From Armigeres subalbatus (taxonomy: Eukaryota; Arthropoda; Insecta; Diptera; Culicidae), in assembly GCF_024139115.2 (NCBI RefSeq), contig NW_026942720.1:49620-113619 (forward strand): a stretch of DNA of 64,000 nt, in the 5' to 3' direction. A model generated the notes under the pieces. That model was not told the DNA's origin. It saw nothing but the letters and a program-made list of their open reading frames with translations, and ran no database searches. Both the position numbers and the translations under genes were made by a program. Position 1 is the stretch's first letter, and each line of letters opens with the position of its first letter. Positions 32,245-43,775 of the stretch are shown here, piece after piece.

Positions 32245-34180
32245 TTGACCTCTCAATCTGTTCGATTTCACTAACATTGGACTGTACGTGGAAAGTAATT
32301 CAAGATCCCCATGGTAGTGATCACTTGCCTATCGAAATCTCAATCACCAATGGATCGTGTCAGTCTCGCCAGATCGACATTGCGTACGACCTCACGAAAC
32401 ACATTGACTGGGGAAGATACACTGAGGCGATCATCGTCGGTGAGCATTCGGTCGATATTCTTCCTCCGCTAGAGGAATATCAGTTTCTCTCCGGGCTAAT
32501 CCTAGACAGCGCAGTTCAATCACAACGTCGATCAATACCGGGATCTCAAATACGTCGGCGTCTTCTCCTCTTTGGTGGGATGAAGTGTGTGCCAAAGTCT
32601 ATCGGGAAAATTCCGACGCGTTCAAGGAGTATCGAAAACGTGGTATGCGAGATAATTACGATTGTTATGTATCTCTTGAACGTAAGTTTAAGAGTCCCAT
32701 AAATGCTAAAAAACGCGGTTATTGGCGCCATTTTGTTGATGGTCTTTCGCGCGAAACGTCGATGACAACACTTTGGGCCGTCGGGAGAAGAATGCGTAAC
32801 GCGTCATCGATTAACGAAGATAGGGAAAGTTCTTCCCGATGGATCTTCGCTTTTGCCAAAAAAGTGTGTCCGGATTCCGTCCCAATTCAACGGTTCGCAC
32901 GCGAAGCATCCTCCGGTCGACACGAGGTGGACGCCCCATTTTCGATGGTTGATTTCTCACTTGCTCTCCTTTCATGTAATAATATCGCTCCAGGACTGGA
33001 CAGAATTAAATTCAACTTGCTTAAAAACCTCCCAGACGTCGCGAAGAGGCGCATGTTGAACTTATTTAATCAATTCGTGGAAAGCAACATTGTTCCGGAT
33101 GAATGGAGACAAGTGAGGGTGATCGCTATCAAGAAACCCGATAAACCTGCTTCGGATCATAACTCGTACCGTCCAATCGCGATGTTGTCGTGTATACGGA
33201 AGCTGTTAGAGAAGATGATTCTCAATCGGCTCGACAGATGGGTCGAATCAAATGGCTTTCTATCAGATACTCAATTTGGATTCCGCAGAGGCAAGGGAAC
33301 GAACGACTGTCTTGCGTTGCTTACTACAGAAATCCAACTGGCCTATTCTCAAAAAGAACAAATGGGTTCAGTTTTCTTGGATATTAAGGGGGCTTTTGAC
33401 TCAGTTTGCGTTGACGTCCTTTCAGCCAAACTCCACGAGTGTGGGCTTTCACCAATACTAAACAACTATTTGTACAACTTGTTGTCTGAGAAACATATGA
33501 GTTTTCTCATGGAAACTCAACAATTTCAAGAATTAGTTACATGGGTCTCCCCCAGGGCTCATGTTTAAGTCCCCTCCTTATGTTAAAGACATCGATGGAT
33601 GTCTTGTGGAAAATTGCTCGTTAAGACAGCTTGCGGATGACGCTGTTGTCTCCTGTACAGGAACAGGGGCGGGCGATCTGCGAGGACCATTGCAAGATAC
33701 TCTGGACAATTTGTCTACATGAGCTTTGAAGCTGGGTATCGAATTCTCTCCGGAGAAAACTGAGCTGATTATCTTTTCTAGGAAGCATACGCCAAAATTA
33801 AAGCTTCATCTTAGGGGTAAGAAAACATATCAAAGCATTTCACATAAATACTTAGGGGTCTGGTTCGACTCGAAAGGGGGGATGGGGAATGCACATAAGA
33901 CATCTGTATCAGCAATGCCAACAAAGAATCAACTTCATGCGGACAGTTACCGGTACGTGGTGGGGAGCCTACCCGGAAAATCTGATTAAGCTATATCGTA
34001 CAACGATTTTGTCGGTGGAACTGTCCCGAATACGGTATTGCCAGGTCCGATTTATATGCATCCTCCGGGCCCGAGGGAAACCAGTAAATGAGGACATTAG
34101 AGATGTGTTGGGAAAGCTTGATCTTGACTACATGGCCCTTGTTCACAATTTTTTGAAGCGCATCAATGTCATTGTTTAAT
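32245..34180 (+). pseudogene. I-clade LINE endonuclease end and reverse transcriptase, broken
   Basis: It starts in the endonuclease at RSIDLSICS and reaches the terminal HGSDHLPIEI motif at 32,330. The linker (32,585-32,900) is in another frame. The reverse transcriptase follows: VRVIAIKKPDKP and YRPIAMLSCIRKLLEKMI (fingers), QFGFRRGKGTNDCLALL, VFLDIKGAFDSV (motif A), a frameshift at 33,540, then LSPLLYV and LRQLADDAVVSCTG (motif C LADD, usual in the I clade), and IEFSPEKTELIIFSRK. An in-frame TGA lies near 33,720, and the region after LYRTTILSV is shortened. No RNase H is recognisable. At least four lesions rule out activity. Confidence 0.85.
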
Positions 34181-34261
34181 TCCCTCTCCCCCATTGGTAG
34201 GGCCATGTCCACCTCGTTTTCTCCCACTCCGCTCGGTAGAATTTTATTTATTTATTTATCA

Positions 34262-36169
34262 TCAGACTAAGGCCGGAGTGGCCTGTGCTGCACATAAAAG
34301 ACTTCTCCATTCAGCTCGGTTCATGGCTGCACTTCGCCAACCACGCAGTCTGCGGAGGGTCCGCAAGTCGTCCTCCACCTGATCAATCCACCTTGCCCGC
34401 TGTGCACCTCGCCTTCTTGTTCCCGTCGGATCGTTGTCGAGAACCATTTTCACCGGATTACTGTCCGACATTCTGGCTACGTGCCCGGCCCACCGCAGTC
34501 TTTCGATTTTCGCGGTGTGAACGATGGATGGTTCTCCCAACAGCTGATGCAACTCGTGGTTCATTCGCCTCCTCCACGTACCGTCCGCCATCTGCAACCC
34601 ACCATAGATGGTACGCAACACTTTCCTTTCGAAAACTCCCAGTTCGTTGGTCATCCACGAGCATCGTCCAGGTCTCGTGTCCGTAGAGAACTACAAGTCT
34701 TATAAGCGTTTTGTAGATAGTCAGTTTGGTACGGCGGCGAACTCTATTCGATCGAAGCGTCTTGCGGAGTCCAAAGTACGTACGATTTCCAGCCACTATG
34801 CGTCTCCGAATTTCTCTGCTGGTATCGTTATCGGCGGTCACCAGTGAGCCCAAGTACACGAATTCTTCAACCACCTCGATTTCGTTACCACCGATAGAAA
34901 CTCGTGGTGGGTGGCTCACATTGACCTCTCTTGAGCCTCTTCCTATCATGTACTTCGTCTTCGACGTGTTGATGACTAGTCCAATCCGTTTAGCTTCGCT
35001 TTTCAGTCTGATGTAGGCTTCCTCCATCCTCTCAAAGTTACGTGCCATGATATCAATGTCGTCGGCGAAACCAAATAACTGGACGGACTTCATGAAAATC
35101 GTACCACTCGTGTCAATCCCTGCCCTTCGTACTACTCCTCCAAAGCGATGTTCAATAGCAGACACGAAAGACCATCACCTTGCCGTAGCCCTCTACGTCG
35201 AAGAGACTCGAGAATGCTCGTGTCAATCCCTGAAACTCGAACTACGCACATTACCCGATTCATCGTCGCCTTGATTAACCTTATCAGTTTATCCGGAAAT
35301 CCGTTTTCGTGTATTAGCTGCCATAGCTGGTCCCGATCGATTGTATCATATGCGGCTTTGAAGTCGATAAATAGATGATGTGTGGGCACGTTGTATTCGC
35401 GGCATTTCTGCAATACCTGACGTATGGCGAACACCTGGTCTGTGGTAGAGCGTTCACCCATAAATCCCGCCTGGTACTGCCCCACGAACTCTCTTGCAAT
35501 TGGTGTTAGTCGACGGCATAAAATTTGGGAGAGTACCTTGTAGGCGGCGTTCAGCAATGTGATTGCCCGGTAGTTGCTACAATCCAGCTTATCGCCCTTT
35601 TTGTAGATGGGACACACGACACCTTCCATCCACTCCTGCGGCAGAACCTCATCCTCCCAAACCTTGGTATTCACCCAGTGCAGCGCTCTAGCCAGTGCTT
35701 CACCACCGTGTTTAAACAGCTCTCCTGGTAGTTGGTCAACTCCAGGGGCTTTGTTGTTTTTCAGCCGGCCGATCTCCTCCTGGATTTCCTGGAGATTCGG
35801 AGCCGGAAGTCGCATGTGCTGCGCGCGTGCTCCTAGGTACATTACCATACCGCCACCGTTGTCTGCCATATCGCCATTCAGGTGCTCTTCGTAGTGCTGC
35901 CGCCACCTTTGGATCACCTCACGCTCGTTCGTAAGAAGGTTCCCGTTTATGTCCTTACACATATCGGGCTGTGGCACGTGGCGCTTACGTGAACGGTTCA
36001 ACTTCTCATAGAACTTTCGTGCGTTATTAGCGCGATACAGTTCCTCCGTCTCTTCACGGTCTCGATCTTCCTGCTGGCGCTTTTTCCGGAAAATCGAGTT
36101 TTGTCTGTTCCGCGCCCGTTTGTATCGTGCCTCGTTCGCCCTCGTTCGTGTTGCAGCAATCTCGCCCAT
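34262..36169 (-). pseudogene. RTE copy B: reverse transcriptase and C-terminal frames
   Basis: Frame 36,169-35,132 holds the basic linker and the reverse transcriptase fingers and palm (GVVCPIYKKGDKLDCSNYRA, THHLFIDFKAAYDTID motif A, RRGLRQGDGLSCLLLNI motif B). A frameshift near 35,150 moves to 35,165-34,458, with QLFGFADDIDIMARN (motif C FADD) and the thumb. A further shift leads to 34,654-34,262, with LRWAGHVARMSDSNPVKM and RRGAQRARWIDQVEDDL, a C-terminal region common in RTE elements. The last coding residues are QATPALV. Confidence 0.85.
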
Positions 36170-37302
36170 GCTGCATTCTTCTCCTCAACTAACTGCTCAC
36201 ATTCGCCGTCATACCAGTCGTTTCTCTGATCCGGAGCCACCGTGCCTAGTGCAGCGGTTGCGGTGCTTCCAATGGCGGATCGAATATCTCTCCAGCCATC
36301 TTCAAGAGATGCTGCGCCTAGCTGCTCTTCCGTTGGGAGTGCCACTTCCAGCTGCTGCGCGTAGTCTTGGGCTAGTCTACCGTCTTGTAGCCGCCCAATG
36401 TTAAGCCGCGGCGAACGACTCCGACGCGTGTTGATCACCGTCGAGAGTTTTGAGCGCAGACATACTGCGACGAGGTAGTGGTCGGATTCAATATTCGCAC
36501 TGCAGTAAGTGCGGACGTTCGTGATGTCTGAGAAGAATTTGCCGTCCATTAGAACGTGGTCGATTTGGTTTTCCGTTACTTGATTAGGTGATTTCCATGT
36601 GGCCTTGTGCATCTCCTTACGGGGCAACAACGTGCTTCGGACTACCATTCCCCGGGAGGCTGCAAAGTCCATGCATCGTCGACCCCTGCCGTTCGATACG
36701 CCATGCCGACTATCCAGTCCGCTGACCGGTGTATACATTTCCTCCCTGCCTACCTGAGCGGTCATGTCACCGATGACGATTTTGACGTCCCGCAGTGGGC
36801 ATCCATCGTATGTCTGCTCCAGCTGCGCATAGAACGCTTCTTTCTCATCGTCGGATCTCACTTCGTGTGGGCAGTGCACGTTGATGATGCTATAGTTGAA
36901 GGAACGGCCTTTCATCCTCAGCTTACACATCCTTGCGTTGATTGGCTGCCACTCAATCATGCGTTGACGCATCTTTCCCAGCACTATGAAGCCGGTTCCC
37001 AGCTCGTTGGTGGAGCCACAGCTTTGGTAGAAGGTAGCCGCTCGATGCCCGCTTTTCCACACTTTCTGTCCTGTCCAGCAGATTTCCTGTAGCGCTACGA
37101 CATCGAAGTTGCGGGGATGTAATTCATCGTAGATTATCCTATCGCAACCTGCGAAGCCTAGCGACTTGCAGTTCCATGTTCCAAGCTTCCAATCGTGATC
37201 CTTTATTCGTCGCCTAGGTCGTTGCCGATTGTATCGAGTCGTATTATCTTCTATGTCGTTCGTAATAGTTGTTTTTAAAGGCGGCTTATTGGGCCTGCGC
37301 AA
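35998..37302 (-). pseudogene. RTE copy B: leader and endonuclease frame
   Basis: The 434-residue open frame starts MRRPNKPPLKTTITNDIE. It contains WKLGTWNCKSLGF (motif 1), NFDVVALQEICWTGQKVW (catalytic Glu), FNYSIINVHCPHE, VKIVIGDMTAQVGREEMY (GDxxAQ), QIDHVLMDGKFFSDI and SANIESDHYLV (SDH). The whole endonuclease is present. The frame shifts just after EEKNAAWARLLQH, near 36,150; beyond this point the translated residues are out of register. The GDMNAQ of other copies is GDMTAQ here, a change at the motif Asn that may weaken activity. Confidence 0.85.
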
Positions 37303-37566
37303 ACCTCCTGTCTCGTCGGAGGGCCGTCGTGTCAGGGCTGTTTAGCGTCCCACCTAACACCAGGACTTGGGCTTGTGCGCTTTGAGCGGCACACGGTCGC
37401 TTTGGTGGGGCCTACTTGCGGATACATGCAGCTTTTTATAGAGGTTTAACAGGGCCCACTGTCAAACCCCACCACATCCTAGGCAGGCGCCACAACTCGC
37501 AGATGGCCTGGGGAGGGATCGTCAAGCCCTTGGACATAGTCCCTGCTGCCCTACCGCTCGGTAGAA

Positions 37567-37870
37567 ACGTTTTGCTTGTATCATTACAGTTTGTCCCTGT
37601 TCTGCACCACACCAATCATCATGGAAAGACTGCACCAACGTTACTTACGGACACCAATATAAGCCCAAGGCCCTATCCCATCCAATTATTTTTTTTTTGT
37701 ATGTACTCCTTAACCTCGACCAAGCCGCGAGTTTTTCGGCTCCCCAACACTAACATACGAGCATAAGAAGCAAAAGCTGAAATTGTAATAAAATTTCAAC
37801 TGACTTTCGGCTCCGTTATGCCTTCGAGCGCTTGAGCCTCAAATAAACGGTAATTAAAAAAAAAAAAGAT
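37567..37870 (+). mobile_element. I-clade LINE 3' UTR and poly(A) tail
   Basis: This piece continues from 34,241 once RTE copy B is removed; the 13-bp CCGCTCGGTAGAA is duplicated at both edges. It has AAATAAACGG followed by an A-run at about 37,856-37,868, the expected 3' end of an A-tailed LINE. Confidence 0.75.
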
Positions 37871-38160
37871 TTCTCGAATATTCTTGATATCAAGAAATAT
37901 CAAGACTTTTCGTACACTAATAAAAATCCACACATTTTTATTGGCAAAAATCTAAAGAAATTTCCAAATAAAATTTATGTGTGCGTTAATAACCACCCGC
38001 TATAGGAGAATCCACATAAAGGTTATTAGTTAATAACGGTTATGTGTGTTTCCACATATATGCTATGCGAATTCACATAGCCGTTATGTGGGAAATGCTA
38101 TAGTCAAAATTTATGTGTGCCACACATAATGGATATGATTGGATTTTTGTCAGTGTACAG

Positions 38161-38425
38161 CCCGGATAAAAATGTACTATTGATTCAATAGTGTTAACAA
38201 TTAAATTACCATACAATGTACGGTATACAATAGGATACATTGTTTCTTAATGGTTGCACAGATTGTATCAACACTGAGGATACAATACATCAACATATTT
38301 CTCTAATGTAACAATACTTGCAATTGTTTTTTAAACGTTTTCGTACATAAGATTCATACATTGATAACTTTTGAAACGTTTCTTTGCATTGCATATAAAT
38401 TATATAACAATATTTGCATCATAGC
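38161..38425 (+). mobile_element. CCCGGATAAA-type MITE, truncated copy
   Basis: It starts CCCGGATAAAAATGTACTAT and is about 90% identical by eye to 42,137-42,400, including CCATACAATGTACGGTATAC and CACTGAGGATACAATACATC. It stops after CATAGCG, where the full copy continues for 380 bp more. Confidence 0.8.
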
Positions 38426-38457
38426 GAAAAATACAAGGGGGACGACACAAGCCAATT

Positions 38458-38613
38458 AGGCTTTCAGCGATCGTGTACGTATATACGCACGTTTCACTCA
38501 CACTTTTACTCGGTTTGTTTGCAACCACGAGCAGCTGTCACGGCAAAATCAAATGGGATTGTTTGCAACCACGAACCTGCGTTCGTGTTGATGAGAAATG
38601 TCGGCGAGACCCT
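38458..38613. mobile_element. 156-bp insertion revealed by an empty site at 56.3 kb
   Basis: Flanks GACGACACAAGCCAATT and CACAAAAAAATACCCAT are contiguous (reverse strand) at 56,311-56,365, where this 156-bp segment is absent. AATT stands at both edges (38,454-38,457 and 38,614-38,617). The insert carries GTTTGCAACCACGA twice. Confidence 0.65.
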
Positions 38614-39635
38614 AATTCACAAAAAAATACCCATACTTTTCATCGGTTTTTAGATCAAGTGAAAATCTATCAGTAATTTGGTAGCTTACCGAAAGTCAGT
38701 AATTTGATTCGTCTCCACTGAAAATCAGCATCCTTCTCTAGACGACTGATCGTTCAGCATTTCTCATCGACTTGACAGTTTCATTGTTCAGAGACAAGCA
38801 GTCATTTTTAGTTTCGAACCAGAGCGTTTTTATTTAGAACCATGAAATCCAACATTCGATTCCGCTCAATACAACATGATTCCTGTAAGTACACTGCCAA
38901 AAATATCTATACATATAAGATATATGTGTCGCCGTTATAATTTTTTGCAATAGCTCCATCCTAATATAATCGATATAGAACCACACATAAATTAAATAAT
39001 TGTTAATTGGGTCCTAAAATGAAGAACCGATATTCGATTTTATTTCAGGGAACAATGAAGTTAATCATCCTGAACGCGTCAGTTTTTCTTTTGACTCAAA
39101 AATTGTAAGGAACATTGTTTAATTTGAAATTTGAAAATAGATGAAAAATGCTTCCTCGACATTTTCGGTCTTGTTTGACGTAAGGATTCAAACGCACTAG
39201 CAAAACACCGCAGGGCACTTGACTCAACATTTGACAGTAAATATATGGGCCTGACGTTTTGGGCTGATGGTTGATTCGTTCTGCAATGTTGCACAGGCCA
39301 ATATTTGCCTCAAAATGTATTAAACATAAAAATATTATTTTTACTGATTTAGACTTTTACCAGATTTTTTATAACATCGGTTCAAGTATTCTTGACCGAT
39401 GCACTACCGTTTGCAACCATAAACGAGGTAGGGCTTTAGGACCCAATTCGAGACCACATAAAATTTATTTGGATATATATTTTATTAGTAGCTCGCTTGG
39501 AGAATGGTTATGTGTGCGCTGATATACATCATAAGTTAAATCTATGGATTTTTGCCAATAAATATGTGTGGATTTTTAGTAGTATATTTGATCTATTAAA
39601 TCAATGATATCGTATGTTTATATTTACATAAAACT

Positions 39636-42600
39636 TAACCAACCCCGGTGGGAACTATGGTCGTATGCTGACAGGGAAGGGGGGGTTTGCTCCTCTCCGG
39701 AGGTGCAAATCTTATTGAGCGTCTGTTCTCCATGTCAGGATCGGCTCACAACAGCGTCTGTTCTCCATGTTAGGGGCGGCTGATCATCGTCCGAGTGCCA
39801 GCGAGGGACTCTAAGTGAAACTATGCACCATGGTCCACCGGAAATAAGGAGGAATGGTCCTCCGGAAATATAGGGGGTTTGGTGTCAGGCCCTGCAAGTC
39901 AGCCTTTAAAAATCATAAGCAACGAACAATCAACAAGAGAGTACGGACCGGAACCATCGGCGAAGACTACTGCAACAAACAGGGACTAGCAATTGGAAAC
40001 TCGGTTCGTGGAGCTGCAAATCTCTCAACTTCATCAGGAGCACACGCATACTCGCCGATGTGCTCAAGGACCGTGGATTCGGCATCGTAGCGCTGCAAGA
40101 GGTTTGTTGGAAGGGATCAATGGTGCGAACGTTTAGAGGTAATCATACCATCTACCAGAGCTGCGGCAACACTCGAGCTAGGAACAGCTTTCATAGTGAT
40201 GGGCGATATGCAAAGGCGCGTGATCGGGTGGTGGCCGATCAATGAAAGAATGTGCAGGTTGAGGATCAAAGGCCGGTTCTTCAACTTCAGCATAATCAAC
40301 GTCCATAGCCCACACTCCGGAAGCACTGATGATGATAAGGACGCATTCTACGCGCAGCTGGAACGTGAGTACGACAGCTGCCCAAGACACGACGTCAAAA
40401 TCATCATAGGAGATTTGAACGCTCAGGTTGGCCAAGAGGAGGAGTTTAGACCGACTATTGGAAAGTTCAGCGCTCACCGGCTGACGAACGAAAACGGCCT
40501 ACGAATAATTGATTTCGCTGCCTCCAAGAATATGGCCATTCGCAGCACCTACTTCCAACACAGCCTTCCGTATCGGTACACCTGGAGATCACCACTGCAG
40601 ACAGAATCACAAATCGACCACGTTCTGATTGATGGACGGCACTTCTCCGACATTATCGACGTCAGGACATATCATGGCGCTAATATCGACTCTGACCACT
40701 ATCTGCGCCCAAAACTATTCTTCATTAACAATGTTCGGTACCGACGGCCGCCGCCGTAGCAACCTGATGTTGCCACTGCATACGCGCGGCATCTCGAGGC
40801 AGCGTTGCCGGAAGAGGGTGAGCTCGAGAAGTGAAGCCCCCTTGAGGACTGCTGGAATACAGTCAAAGCAGCCATTAACGACGCAGCGGAGAACAACGGC
40901 GGGTGTGTGGGACGAAGTCGACGGAACGATTGGTTCGACGAAGAGTGCAGACAGATTCTGGAGGAGAAGTACGCAGCGCGGGCGGTCGCACTGCAGCAAG
41001 GTACCCGGCAGAACGTGGAACATAGACGGAAGCGGAGACAGCAGACCCGCCTTTTTCAGGAGAAGAAACGCCGCCTGGAAGAAGCGGAGTGCGAGGAGAT
41101 GGAACAGCTGTGCCGTTCTCAAGAAACACGCAAGTTCTACCAGAAGCTCAACGCATCCCGCAAAGGCTTCGTGCCGCGAGCCGAAATGTGCCGGGATAAG
41201 GATGGGAGCATCTTGACGGACGAACGTGTGGTGATCGAAAGGTGGAAGCAGCACTACAAGGAACATCTGAATGGCGCTGAGAGTACAGGCAGTGAAAGTC
41301 AAGGCAGCGGAGGAGATGACTACGTCAGTTCAGCGGACGATGGAAGCCAACCAGCCCCCACCTTGAGGGAAGTTAAGGATGCCATTCAACAGCTAAAGAC
41401 CAACAAAGCCGCTGGTAAGGATGGTTTCGGAGCTGAGCTCATCAAGATGGGCCCGGAAAAGCTGGCCACTTGCCTGCACAAACTGATAGTCAGAATCTGG
41501 GAAACCGACCAGCTACCGGAGGAGTGAAAGGAAGGGGTTATATGCCCCATCTACAAGAAAGGCGACAAACTGGAGTGTGAGAACTTTCGAGCGATCACCA
41601 TCCTTAATGCCGCCTACAAAGTGATATCCCAGATCATCTTCCGTCGTCTGTCACCATTAGTGAACGAGTTTGTGGGAAGTTATCAAGCCGGCTTCGTTGA
41701 CGGCCGCTCGACAACGGACCAGATCTTTACTGTACGGCAAATCCTTCAAAAATGCCGTGAATACCAGGTCCCAACGCATCATCTGTTCGTTGATTTCAAG
41801 GCGGCATACGACAGTATAGACCGCGTAGAGCTATGGAAAATTATGGACGAGAACAGCTTCCCTGGGAAGCTTACCAGACTGATCAAAGCAACGTTCGAAT
41901 CGTTCGAATCGCGCCGGGGACTAAGACAAGGTGATGGACTTTCGTGCCTGTTGTTCAACATTGCGCTAGAAGGTGTCATGCGGAGAGCCGGGTGTAACAG
42001 CCGGGGTACGATTTTCAACAGATCCAGTCAATTTATTTGCTTCGCGGATGACATGGACATTGTCGGCCGAACATTTGCAAAGGTGGCAGAACTGTACACC
42101 CGCCTGAAACGTGAAGCAACAAAAGTTGGACTGGTGCCCGGATAAAAATGTACTATTGGTTCAATAGTGTAAACAATTGAATTACCATACCATGTACGGT
42201 ATACAATAGGATACATTGTTTATTGAGGGTTGCACAGATTGTATCAACACTGAGGATACAATACATCAACATATTTCTCTAATGTAACAATACTTGCATT
42301 TGTTTTTGAAACGTTTTCGTACATAAGATTCATACATTGATAACTTTTGAAATGTTCCATTACATTGCATATAAACTATTTAACAATATTTGCCTCATAG
42401 CGCCAATTATGCATTTTTTCCCTTTAAATTGCATTATTGAACAGTAAAGCTGTCACAACTGAGCAATCAAAAATCGTATTGTTTTACTATACCAATACAA
42501 TACAATCCATTGTATTTTGAACAGATTTGTTCGGATATTTCAACAATATATTAACCATACACTCTATTGTGTGACGAAAAAAATGTATGGAAAAATCTCA

Positions 42601-43525
42601 GATTTTGTATAGTTACGATACTTAACAACCCGTATATTCTATTGCGAAAACTTCATTTACATTTGAATAAATGGTTCATAACAATGCATTCAAATATATT
42701 TCTATGGTTTCATTTACAATATAATCTATCGCCAATTTAATGTTATTAATAGTAGTGTTACAATAAATTGTATTGTTATTCTACTGTATTTTTTATTCGG
42801 GTGGTGAATGCGTCAAAGACAAAGTACATGCTTGTGGGCGGAACCGAGCGCGACAGGGCCTGCCTGGGAAGCAGTGTTACGATAGACGGGGATACCTTCG
42901 AGGTGGTCGAGGAATTCGTCTACCTCGGATCCTTGCTAACGGCTGACAACAACGTTAGTCGTGAAATACGAAGGCGCATCATCTGTGGAAGTCGGGCCTA
43001 CTACGGGCTCCAGAAGAAACTGCGGTCGAAAAAGATTCGCCACCGCACCAAATGTGTCATGTACAAGACGTTAATAAGACCGGTTGTCCTCTACGGACAT
43101 GAAACATGGACAATGCTCGAGGAGGACTTGCAAGCACTCGGAGTATTCGACGGGTGCTTAGGACCATCTTTAGCGGTGTGCAAGAAGACGGTGTGTGGCG
43201 GCGAAGAATAAACCATGAGCTCGCCCAACTCTACGGCGAACCCAGTATCCAGAAGGTAGCTAAAGCCGGAAGGGTACGATGGGCAGGACATGTTGCAAGA
43301 ATGCCGGACAGCAACCCTGCAAAGATGCTGTTCGCTTCCGATCCGGCAGGTACGAGACGGCGTGGAGCGCAGCGAGCGAGATGGGCAGACCAGGTGCAGA
43401 ACGACTTGGCGAGCGTGGGGCGTATCCGAGGATGGAGAGATGCGGCCTCGAACCGTGCATTGTGGCGTCAAATTGTTGATTCAGTGTTATCTGTTTAGAT
43501 GTTAACTAAATAAAATGAAATTAAC
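39636..43525 (+). mobile_element. RTE-type LINE, family D
   Basis: This is a second RTE-like family, related to A-C but clearly diverged. Leader 39,640-39,900. Endonuclease: FGIVALQEVCWKG (40,080), INVHSPHSGSTDDDKDAFYA, VKIIIGDLNAQVGQEE, ESQIDHVLIDGRHFSDI, NIDSDHYL. Linker and fingers are at 40,907-41,527, with an in-frame TGA at 41,525-41,527 where related copies have Trp. The reverse transcriptase is at 41,528-42,136 (THHLFVDFKAAYDSID motif A; RRGLRQGDGLSCLLFNI motif B; ICFADDMDIVG motif C). A MITE interrupts it. The C-terminal region is at 42,803-43,497 (YLGSLLTADNNVSREIRRR, VRWAGHVARMPDSNPAKM). Two further frame changes lie near 40,730 and 43,150. A 3' fragment of this family lies at 23,505-23,940. 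Confidence 0.85.
42137..42801. mobile_element. CCCGGATAAA-type MITE, full copy, inside LINE D
   Basis: The 665-bp element begins CCCGGATAAAAATGTACTA and ends TACTGTATTTTTTATTCGGG. TGGTG flanks it at 42,132-42,136 and 42,802-42,806. The interior is AT-rich, full of TACAATAC/GTATTGTA words. Removing it and one TGGTG rejoins the LINE D frame between KVGLV and NASKTKYM. Confidence 0.88.
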
Positions 43526-43775
43526 CAGCATAATCCTACGAAATATTATTCCTTTTTTCAGCCAATTCAATCAAAAAGGACGTACAGTATTTCGGGCACT
43601 TTCAATCATAGAAAACTAAAAAAAGCAGATATCTATGCTTATTATATTGTTTTTCGAATGTTAATTTCATTCTTTTGTTAATAAATGTACTAAAATTGAA
43701 AATAGCAGTTGGGTAATAATTTTTGCACCTAGATCGAAAAAGCTGATGATATCAGCATTTAGATGTGTTTTGCTG
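43526..43775. other. Left part of an AT-rich element cut by RTE copy C
   Basis: The stretch 43,725-43,775 (AAAAAGCTGATGATATCAGC, then TTTTGCTG) resembles the right part 47,087-47,325 in inverted orientation. It is probably one MITE split by RTE copy C. Confidence 0.4.

Larger units (their letters stand above)
34242..37553 (-). mobile_element. RTE-type LINE, copy B (most complete copy)
   Basis: This 3312-bp insertion is flanked by CCGCTCGGTAGAA at 34,229-34,241 and 37,554-37,566. On the minus strand it starts with a leader beginning GGCAGCAGGGACTATGTCC. It then carries one endonuclease-reverse transcriptase polyprotein, and ends in GATAAATAAATAAATAAAA. Endonuclease plus reverse transcriptase without RNase H and with an AT-repeat tail fits the RTE clade. 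It has two frameshifts (near 36,150 and 35,150) plus smaller damage at the C terminus. It lies in the 3' UTR of the I-clade LINE and is therefore younger than it. Confidence 0.9.
37913..39587. mobile_element. 1.67-kb element with about 35-bp inverted ends
   Basis: The left end (ACTAATAAAAATCCACACAT then TTTTATTGGCAAAAATC, 37,915-37,953) mirrors the right end (GATTTTTGCCAATAAATATG then TGTGGATTTTTAGTAG, 39,547-39,582). No transposase frame lies inside. It hosts a truncated CCCGGATAAA-type MITE and a second small insertion. Confidence 0.7.

Noticed and set aside
40715..41302. 195-residue minus-strand frame
   Set aside because: It is the shadow of the LINE D linker and fingers region on the plus strand.
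41525..41527. TGA in LINE D read as a possible recoded Trp
   Set aside because: The element has several other lesions, so simple decay is the better explanation.
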